Shown in pieces: positions 56,217-64,000 of a stretch of DNA of 64,000 nucleotides (the stretch's first letter is position 1; each line of letters begins with the position of its first letter). The stretch is taken from NCBI RefSeq assembly GCF_030867145.1, contig NC_134442.1:4231001-4295000 (forward strand). Reading direction: 5' to 3'. The stretch comes from Opisthocomus hoazin (Eukaryota > Chordata > Aves > Opisthocomiformes > Opisthocomidae). Below the pieces are notes generated by a model. That model saw only the letters and a list, made by a program, of their open reading frames with translations, did not search any database and was not told the origin of the DNA. Made by a program: the position numbers and the translations under genes.

Positions 56217-57176
56217 TCATTCCCAAAGAGTGATGGAAAATTTATGGCAAATGAGAAGCATCCCTGAAATAACTTTTCTAATGGACGCCTTCAGCTGCTG
56301 ATTCCTCATGCTGTAGATAAGGGGGTTCACTGCTGGAGGAACCGCTGAGTACAGAACAGCCACCACCACATCCAGGGATGGGGAGGAGATGGAGGGGGGC
56401 TTCAGGTAGGCAAATGTGCCAGTGCTGATAAACAGGGAGACCACGTCCAGGTGAGGGAGGCACGTGGAAAAGGCTTTGTGCCGTCCCTGCTCAGAGGGGA
56501 TACTCAGCACAGCCCTGAAGATCTGCACATAGGACAGCACAATGAAGACAAAACAGCACCAAAATACAAATGCATTAAACATGACAAGACCAATTTCCCT
56601 GAGGTAAGAATGTGAGCAGGAGAGCTTGAGGATCTGAGGGATTTCACAGAAGAACTGGTCCACAGCATTGCCGTGGCAGAAAGGTGTAGAAAATGTATTG
56701 GCAGTGTGCAGCACAGCATAGACGAAACCACTGCCCCAGGCAGCTGCTGCCATGTGGACACAAGCTCTGCTGCCCAGGAGGGTCCCATAGTGCAGGGGTT
56801 TGCAGATGGCAACATAGCGGTCATAGGCCATGATGGTGAGAAGAAAAAATTCTGCGAATATCAAAAGGGAAAAGAAAAAAAACTGTGTAGAACATCCTGA
56901 GTAGGAAATGGCTCTGGTGTCCCGGAGAGAGTTGGCCAAGGACTTGGGGACAGTGGTGGAGATGGAGCCCAGGTCAAGGAGGGAGAGGTTGAGAAGGAAG
57001 AAGTACATGGGGGTGTGGAGGCGGTGGTCACAGGCTATGGCGGTGATGATGAGGCCGTTGCGGAGGAGGGCAGACAGGTAGATGGCCAGGAAGAGCCAGA
57101 AGTGCAAGAGCTGCAGCTGCCATGTGTCTGCGAATGCCAGGAAGAGGAACTCAGTGACAGAAGTTTCATTGGACAT
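56217..57176 (-). CDS. OR6: olfactory receptor, family 14-like, intact
   Basis: This 319-codon odorant receptor frame starts at the conserved MSNETS position, which carries an N-glycosylation sequon (NET, residues 3-5). LHTPMYFF 53-60, D68, C95, MAYDRYVAIC 116-125, [13 protein letters not shown] 175-187, SY in TM5, KAFSTC 234-239 and NPLIYSMRN in TM7 are all present. Two substitutions are unusual: R at 39 before the TM1 asparagine (usually G) and D at 244 in TM6 (PHLDVV; paralogues have A or V). A charged residue within TM6 could alter folding. The splice acceptor is 24 bp upstream. It is the intact partner of pseudogene OR1 across the inverted duplication. The ligand is unknown. Confidence 0.93.
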   Translation of the reverse strand: MSNETSVTEFLFLAFADTWQLQLLHFWLFLAIYLSALLRNGLIITAIACDHRLHTPMYFFLLNLSLLDLGSISTTVPKSLANSLRDTRAISYSGCSTQFFFFSLLIFAEFFLLTIMAYDRYVAICKPLHYGTLLGSRACVHMAAAAWGSGFVYAVLHTANTFSTPFCHGNAVDQFFCEIPQILKLSCSHSYLREIGLVMFNAFVFWCCFVFIVLSYVQIFRAVLSIPSEQGRHKAFSTCLPHLDVVSLFISTGTFAYLKPPSISSPSLDVVVAVLYSAVPPAVNPLIYSMRNQQLKASIRKVISGMLLICHKFSITLWE

Positions 57177-57199
57177 TTACCACCTCTGGGCATGGGGAC

Positions 57200-57218
57200 C
57201 TGTCCAAGGAGAAAAAGA
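57200..57218 (-). other. 3' splice acceptor upstream of OR6
   Basis: The reverse strand 'tctttttctccttggacag' ends at 57200, 24 bp before the ATG and nearly identical to the OR1 acceptor. Confidence 0.6.
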
Positions 57219-59789
57219 CAATGACAGTTTAGGGAGAAATTTCTCTCAGCAGAAAAACATACCATTATGAACAATAACCCCCCTCACCGAGCAGAAAGAG
57301 GAATGAGTCAGTTCCTTGTCTGTTGCTACCAATTGAGTGGTATTGTTCATCCGAGATTTATGTGCAACTTGGGCACCTGCTGTCCATGAGAATTTCTCTG
57401 GGTCAGGGCCGCCAGCATCGGTGTCAGAACAAAAACTGACCCACATTCCCAGCCCTGCCCCAGAGAGCAGGAGCACCACAGACAAGTGGAGAAACAGGCA
57501 AGAACACTGCAATGCTCCAGAAAGGATGAAGCAAGGACGGAGGCATATGGACTTGCTGTGAATTCTTCTCCTTATGCAATTGTATTCACTGCCACTCGGA
57601 TGATGACACTGTAGGGCAAGTGCTTTGACCATCTTTTTTTGTGTCCCATTTCCCAGGAATCTTTCATCTGAAGTTCTAGCTAGGGAGGCGCTGTCTCATG
57701 ACCTGGACCCCACAGCTCTGGGGACAAAGTTTCTGTTGGGTAGCAGAGGAGACCAGGGGTTTGTGTTGGGTAATGTGTCTGCACTGAAAAGGATGGCAGG
57801 GAGGTGCTCGAATCCCCACTTCCACGACATCTCTGGTAGCAGCTCCCTCTCACTCCTTGCCTGTGTCTCTGCTGCCTGGCACTGTCCCTTGTGGGAGCTG
57901 TTTCTGTGTCCCTGGATCTGCTTCCTGTCAATGCTCACAGAACCCAACTCACCGGCTCTGTGCTTAGCTCTGCCCTGCAGACATCTCCTGGCAGTGGTGC
58001 ACTGCCCAGGGATATCTCTGTGTTTGGGGGGTCTAAGAAGCAGCTCAGAAAGATGCTAACAAGAATTGGGGTTTCAGTGCCTTCTCCAAAACAGAGAAAT
58101 AAATTTGTATCTCACAGAACCACAGAGTCACAGAATGGTGGGTGTTGGAAGGGACCTCTGGAGATCAGCTTGTCCAACCCCCCTGCCAAAGCAGGGTCAC
58201 CTAGAGAAGGTTGCACAGGACCACATCCAGGCAGGTTTTGAATATCCGTAGAGAAGGAGACTCCACAACCACTCTGGGCAGCCTGTTCCAGGGCTCCATC
58301 ACGCTCAGAGTAAAGCAGCTCTTCCTCATGTTCAGCTGGAACTTCCTATGCTTCAGTTTGTGCCCAGTGCTCCAGTCTCCCACTGCCCACCCAGCCAACC
58401 AAGAGCGGAAAAACCGAAAGCACAGAATCCTTGCCTATCAGGTGAATGGTGCCTCAATGTCCTTCAGAAGCACCCTCTGCAAATGTCCTCAGGGTGATTT
58501 GGAGTGGAGAGCAGCCCTCACCGGAACAGGTCCCACTCTACAGCAGAAGACGCTCCCCTTCCCTGCCTGGGGTCATTCCCTCTACCAACAGCTTCTCCCT
58601 GTAACGTCATGGTGAGCTCCCTAGGCAGGATGAGTGCTGGCCCTGGCAGGAGGCAGTCCCTGCCCCAGCACACAGCCCCCATGGGTTGCAGCGACCCTGC
58701 TCTGAAGGACAGCCCCGGGCACCCCTGGCTGCACACCAGAATTCACAGCCCTGCAGCCGGGAGGAGGCAGCTGTGGTGCCCTGTCCCTCTGACCATGCAG
58801 AAGGGAAGCCCTGCTGAGGAGCACATCCTTCACCCCACATCAGCCAGCTCTGTCAGGTAATTGCAGGCTACTCACCTACACTGCCCTTCAGCCAGAGACT
58901 GACTGTGTTAAGGACTGGGAAGAATTCTCTGCCAGTGAACTCTCAGCTGTCTTCCAAGTCCAGTCTGCCTTCAAGGTCTCTCTGCCTCGCTCCTTTCAAC
59001 TTGCTACCTGCAGTCAGTGCCCTCAGCCCTGCTGGGCTTGGCAGAGGAGCTGCTCCTGGGCAGAGCTGTGTCTAATCTGTGCTGCCTGGACGCCATGATC
59101 TCCCTCCATCCCAGGAGCCCAGCCCAGCTCAGCAGCAGAGGACCAGCTCAATATGTCTCTCTGTCTTCCCCCTCTGGGCTCCCTTGAGGAGTCTTTTGGT
59201 CTCTAAGGCAACCTGTTTTGAAACAGGCTGAAGTCATCACTGACGTTCCCTCCCTCTGCTGGGGACAGACACTTCTTTCCTGCAGTGTCATTTCTCCTCT
59301 CAGAGAGAAAGTTAGAAAAATCACCTTTCCTTGCCCCTTCATTACACAGGACAACCAGAAAATGACAGGGAGGGCTCTCCTTTACCCCTGCTGAAGGAAG
59401 AGATTCAGCCTGGTCATTCAAGGCATCTCATCCTGAGTTTGAAGTCCTAGAAGAGGACTCAGCTCCTTCTCATGTGCACTACAAAACCACTGGATGTGGA
59501 ATTCCTCCTGCCTCAGTTCAGATGTGCACCAAAACAGGCTCCTGCATTGAAGCTCCTTATCTCAGGTCCCTTGCTAATTCATGGACGTGGAGGGCAGGAG
59601 GAAGATGTTCTGACACAGACACATGGTGACAGGTTTCGTTCCAGAGGTGACCAAGATGCCTGCTGGTAACTGCAAGCTCTAATGGAGCAGTTCATAGAGA
59701 CAGGGCAGTGTCTGAGGGCACCTTCCTGGAGGCTGGTGGGAAATGCCTTTGGCAAACTTAAATGACAGAAGGTGCCCATATTTAAGACA
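57219..59789 (-). other. Upstream part of OR6 unit
   Basis: It matches the reverse of 1-1466 up to 58664 and continues with blocks shared by units 2-5 (58500-58860, 58940-59260, 59340-59470). It includes the CR1 tail at 58105-58395. Open frames mirror those upstream of OR1 but show no domain. Confidence 0.65.
58105..58395 (-). mobile_element. CR1 LINE 3' fragment in OR6 unit
   Basis: This is the reverse copy of the CR1 tail at 270-556, with the same insertion point. The ORF2 remnant is readable ('HKLKHRKFQLNMRKS') but broken. It ends at the degraded octamers near 58110. Confidence 0.85.
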
Positions 59790-60165
59790 ACTGAACCTGG
59801 GCTTTTCCAGCCCAGAGAAGGGAAGGCTGACAGGGACCTCATTCCAGCTTGCCAGTACCAATGAAGAGGTCATGGAGAATACATGCACCGCAGTGCATGA
59901 TGGGAGGACAAAAACAATTGGAGGAAGGTGCAAGAAGAGAGGTTCATTCAGGACAGAAAGACAATATTTTTCCCCAGGATCTCAGCCAAGTGCTGGAACA
60001 GCCCACCCAGAGATGTTGGGCAGTCTCTGTACATGGGGATTTTCAAACTCGGAAAGAATCAAACCTTCAATAGCTTGGTCTGCTCCTGTCTTTGTCAGGC
60101 TGGACTGCAGACTTACTGAGGTCTCTTCCAATCGCAGTCCTCTTCTGATCCTATGATGTTGGGCC
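59790..60165 (+). mobile_element. Diverged CR1 LINE 3' end
   Basis: 'cagcccagagaagggaaggctgacagggacctcattcc' and 'gagatgttgggcagtctctg' follow the order of a CR1 ORF2 tail, and the segment ends 'ctgatcctatgatgtt', an octamer-like terminus. It is more diverged than the copies at 10945-13520. Confidence 0.65.
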
Positions 60166-60194
60166 CTGTTTCTAACTGGAGCCGAGCAGATGTC

Positions 60195-61570
60195 TACCTT
60201 TTGTTTGTTGGCAAGGAAGGGAAAGATTTCTGTGCCCATGTGCAGCCCAGTTCTCTAAAGAAAGCAGGTGGGAGCTGGTGCAAAGGAGCTGTACCAGGCA
60301 GCTGCAGAGCTCAGTGGAGAAGTCTGATGTGAGGAGAAATGATCCAAGTCCCAGGAGGCCAGTGAGGGAACTGGTGGGCTTTGGGTCAGGTGAGGAGCAA
60401 GGTCATCCATACAGATTCCAAGGGACTGCTTTACCCTCCTTGTCAGACCTCTTTAGGAGACAGCCTGGATCAGTACCTGTTGGAGAGTGCTGCTATCACT
60501 TCTTCAGTAGACTGATAAATAAGAAAAAATACCCTGAATGAAGTAAAATTCATGTTTTTTAACTACTCAATGAATTCTGTCCCTTTACCTGCCTGCTTGA
60601 AAGAGCTCCAATTAGCTATACGAGGCATGACGAGTTGAAAAAGGAAGTATAGGAAGAGAAAGGCACATGAGGGCTTGTTGCATTGTAAGGACCCCCAGGG
60701 TGCATTTGATGCTCAGTGTGTGAACCCAAGATATTGAGAGAAGACTGCACAAACCTTTCCAGAAGTCAAAGTGGGGTAATGATCTCAAAGGACCCTGAAC
60801 CATTAATGGATCTCACTGAGGGCCACTAGTGACGCAGACTCTTCAGAGCAGATAACTGGAGGCCATGATTCCAGGCAGGCAAAGGCAAAGTGCAGGCAAC
60901 TCTGATGCTGAGAAAACCGCTGGAGTTTTTGGATACAAATGCTGGCCAAGCCCTGACCTCCATCTCTAGGGAAGGGAGATCCTGTCCCTCACTCATGACT
61001 CAGGGCTATTCCTGGGGCTGTGGGAAGTCAATGCTGGGAGAAGTCAAATGGTGTGACAGCCCCTGGCCTCCCCAGGGTGGGTGCAAGGAGGCAATGAGGT
61101 CTCGTTGCCATGAGCATGATGTATCTCCTCCTAGGCCTGGGTTGCAGAGAAACCTGCCTGACTCAGGTAGACAAAGACCTGGGTTTTGTCGTGGCCTTTC
61201 AGACTTTCCAGCGCCCTTAGCCTTCTCCACCACAGGCCATTGTATGCTGTCCCATGCGTGTGTCTGTTTCCCTGCAGGCTGCAGACACCCAGTGCCCCTT
61301 GTTCTCACCCTAGTATGTCCCTACCTATACTGGTGTCTCACCTTCCTCGCCAGATGGTCTTTGAAACCCAAAGCCATGGCCTGATCCAGACTCCCTCTCT
61401 GTGACTTTTTGCACAACAGCACTACCCTCAGAATGACATCTCTTTATCCTCGGGTTTAGTTTGGACCACCAAAGCTACGGTTTCTGATGATTGTCCTTTC
61501 TCATGTTGTTTCCCACTACCTGAAAAAAAGCACTATCATTTCATAAAGAAATTTTCAAGCTGTCTTGACG
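60195..61570 (+). repeat. R1 repeat, copy D
   Basis: It is collinear with copy A: 60230-60340 with 4880-5000, 60870-60960 with 5520-5640, and 61220-61460 with 5890-6130. It is less complete at the left end than copies A and E. Confidence 0.7.
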
Positions 61571-62260
61571 TCCTACTATTCTTCCCTCGGCCTCCACTTC
61601 ACCAGGCTAATGAAGCCCAGGTCTCTCATCATATCCAGCAGAAATGTTCTGGGTATAATAATGCTTATGTCATAACAACATTGTTTAATTTTAGGCCTGA
61701 CTACTTTGTATAGACGATGCATACCTTGACATCAATGATGCCCTTGGAGAGGAGCTATGTGTGAGCGCGCGTAGTTAATTGAGGAAGGAGTATACTTGTA
61801 AGATAAGAATGTAATGCAATGAACCAATCAGAAAGTAACAAGTAATTCCTGTGTTTTTGTAAGATTATATAGTCTTGTGACTCTGCTCAGCAATGTGCTA
61901 GCTTTGTGGAATCATCAGCCAGCACCAGTATCTGCACAAACATGCCATAAAGACAATACCTCTGCTCTGTGTCTATACTGGCGTACTGCACATGGGTAAA
62001 CAATCCCCATTTTGGGACAATATCTCCACACGTGACTGCTAAGCCTATCTCGGCAGACTTTCTCTGACCACCTCACACAGTTCATCCCCCATTCTTCCAG
62101 AATGAGGAGCCCCACACAAGGACACACTGCTCCAGATATGGCCACACCTGTCTGAGTCCAGAAGGACAATAACTGCCCTTGTCTGGGTGGCCATGCTCCA
62201 CCTAGTGCAGCCCAATGTGCTCATGGCCATCTGCCTGTTTAGCACCACTGGCCACTACAG
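61571..62260 (-). mobile_element. Diverged CR1 relic split by an LTR
   Basis: The pieces 61571-61640 ('taatgaagcccaggtctctcat') and 62050-62260 ('cttccagaatgaggagcccc') match consecutive parts of the CR1 relic at 22860-22990 that follows R1 copy B. The stretch between them is an LTR insertion. Confidence 0.45.
61640..62019 (+). mobile_element. Solo LTR nested in a CR1 relic
   Basis: The segment has LTR-like signals in order: a CCAAT-type box (aaccaatcag near 61820), a TATA-like box (ttatatagtc near 61865), a polyadenylation-like cataaagacaata near 61947, and the end 'tttgggaca' at 62019. The left end is uncertain (TG at 61644 or 61668). No internal viral sequence was found. Confidence 0.5.
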
Positions 62261-62342
62261 CATCCCTTCTAATCCGCAAAGCCTCCTCCTTGAGGCTGCT
62301 CCTCAGCCAGTCATGTCTGAGCCTGCCATGATGTACAGGCGT

Positions 62343-62600
62343 TGTGGTTTAACCTTGGTAGAGAGCTAATTCCGACGCAGCTGCTCGCTCACTGATGATG
62401 TGAAAAGGTATGGAATACCCCTCTGGTCACATGGGGACAGCTGTCCCAGCTACGTCCCTTCCCAGTTTCTGGGGCACCCCCAGTCTACTTGCTCATAAGG
62501 CAGCATCAGAAGCCACAAAGCTTTGATGCTGTGCAAGCACTGCTCAGCCGTAACTGCTCAGCTGACTGTCTCAGGCAGAGACTGCAGAGACACTGCGTCT
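62343..62600 (-). mobile_element. Avian ERV LTR fragment
   Basis: It begins TGTGGTTTAACC at 62343, the complement of the LTR end seen at 31710, then 'gcagctgctcgctcac'. It jumps to 'ggtatggaatacccctctgg' near 62408, so an internal part is missing. It belongs to the same broad LTR class as 6315-7063 and 17745-18330. Confidence 0.6.
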
Positions 62601-62989
62601 TCGGGACGGAGCACTGGATACTTATGGACAAACAGCAAAGTGCTGCCTGAAAACCTGAGAAATTTTTACACATGTTTGAAAGTATAAGTACGACTTCATC
62701 AGCTTAAACAGTTGAAATCTTTTGATAAAATATAGGTGTTTTCCGATGAGATCAAAAAGAGAAGCTTCCAGGATGTGCATTAATAGCAAGAGGAGACCTG
62801 TTCACCTTCCATGATATTTGCCTTGTCAGAGCTCTCTCTATTAGGCTGTGCATCTAATCTCCCTCATCTGTCACATATTTCCACCAGTTCAAACTACAAT
62901 GACAATGGCTGAAGTCACCTTTCCAGCAGCACATCTGCATATATACACTTGTGATTGCCCGCTAGATTTCCCTTCCCCTTACTCTTTGG
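62601..62989. other. No gene recognised
   Basis: This is AT-rich sequence between an LTR fragment and R1 copy E; no motif was seen. Confidence 0.4.
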
Positions 62990-64000
62990 TCATTCTGACA
63001 CCTCTCCACAATCCAGTTGATGATTTGAACTTCGGGGAGTTAAAAGCTTGCCTATATTTAAGTAGTTGGCCTAATTCTGCCTTTACCCAACTCTTTAAGT
63101 GTGTTTATTTTATAATTGTCTTTCTGTTTAAAACATTTCATGCATGATTGTGCTTTGAGGAGGTGAAAGTCTCTGGTGGCAGCTTGTACTTGGCATAGAG
63201 TGGAGGAGGGTGTTTTATGCAAAATTTTGGATTTCTCAGTATTATTTTGTTTGTTCAAAAAGGGAAAGTATCCCTCTGTGCCTGTGTGCAGCCAGTTCTC
63301 CAAGGAAAGCAGGAGGGAACAGGTGCAAAGGAACTGTAACAGGCAGCTGCAGAGCTCCTTGGAGAAGGCTGATGTAAGGAAAAGGGATGCGAGTCCCAAG
63401 TGGCCCCAAGGAGAGAAATGCTGGGGTTGGGGAGGCGTGAAGCAAAGTTGTCCATACTGTGTCAGACCTCAAGAAACAGCTTCTGCAACCAAGCCAGACC
63501 TCCTGAGGAGAGACCCTGCATTAATATTAGTCAGAGAATGCTGCTGTCACCACTTATCGAAACTCCAAGATGATAAACTACACCTCTTTAAAATGAAAAG
63601 ACGTTTTTCTTAGAAGCTTTTTGAAATCTTTCTCCATAAATATATTAGGAAACCTCTCTAATAAACTATATCAGACTAGAAGAAAACTACAAGAAGAGGC
63701 ATAGTTTGTTAGGGCTTTCTTCACTGTAATGAGCCCCATGGAGTGTCTGAGCTGAGTCCTTGAAGCTTGGGTACTGAGAGGAGATTTCACAAACCTTTCC
63801 ACAATTGAAAATGAGGAGAAAAACATCCTGAGTACCTGGAAGCATTTCTGAGTCCCACTGAGGACCATTACCAGCAAAGCCTCCCCAGGGGCTCGTTAGA
63901 GCAGAGAACTGGAGGCCATGATGGCAGGCAGCAAAGGGAAGGTGCAGGCAGCTCAGATGCTGAGAACACCCTGGGTGTGTCTGGTGAAGCAGAAAGGCCA
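62990..64000 (+). repeat. R1 repeat, copy E, running out of the window
   Basis: It is collinear with copy A: 63040-63150 with 4660-4770, 63270-63420 with 4870-5020, and 63600-64000 with 5220-5620. It is the closest match to copy A by eye. The end is cut by the window edge. Confidence 0.75.

Noticed and set aside
1-64000. CRISPR arrays, tRNA or rRNA genes, bacterial operons
   Set aside because: No regularly spaced repeats, cloverleaf-like sequence or rRNA signature was seen, and the genome type is avian.

Overview
This window looks like nuclear DNA of a bird. It has CR1 LINE copies with the (ATTCTGTG)n 3' end, avian ERV-L pol and gag fragments, long avian-type LTRs, and a cluster of intronless-coding olfactory receptors whose motifs fit the avian family-14 (gamma-c) expansion. 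I recognise no single-copy housekeeping gene, so species and chromosome cannot be named.

The cluster has six receptor loci: OR1 (1490-2441, +, pseudogene), OR2 (15083-16018, +, intact), OR3 (25349-26326, -, intact), OR4 (32829-33741, -, one frameshift), OR5 (47113-48035, +, pseudogene) and OR6 (56217-57176, -, intact). Each sits in a multi-kilobase duplication unit: a related upstream stretch with blocks about 2 to 3 kb before the ATG, a 3' splice acceptor 19-24 bp before the ATG (destroyed in OR5), the coding exon, and a related downstream stretch. Units 1 and 6 form an inverted duplication (about 1-4225 versus 54462-58664) whose left end runs out of the window. Orphan pieces of the unit lie at 7090-7790 and about 31230-31400.

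The space between units is mostly mobile-element debris. The largest piece is a reverse-oriented gammaretrovirus-like provirus (about 37085-41668), with one LTR, a tRNA-Arg-like primer site, gag, a pol lacking the RT catalytic core, and the start of integrase; env and the second LTR are absent. ERV-L appears as a pol fragment at 8470-9504, a pol RNase H/integrase fragment at 51050-52400, and an LTR plus gag in the opposite direction at 52430-54456 that interrupts the OR6 unit. Other LTR pieces are at 6315-7063 (split by a CR1), 17745-18330, 20060-20620, 30100-30480, 31512-31710, 50712-50880, 61640-62019 and 62343-62600. CR1 fragments are scattered, the largest at 10945-12019 and 12850-13520. 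A five-copy unclassified repeat (here R1) covers about 4620-6180, 20765-22640, 49230-50705 (inverted), 60195-61570 and 62990-64000.

Functionally, the window offers three apparently translatable odorant receptors (OR2, OR3, OR6), one near-intact frameshifted receptor (OR4) and two relics. All viral and LINE coding pieces seen are broken. Element identities rest on recognition by eye of motifs and termini; no database search was run, and boundaries marked 'about' may be off by tens of bases.
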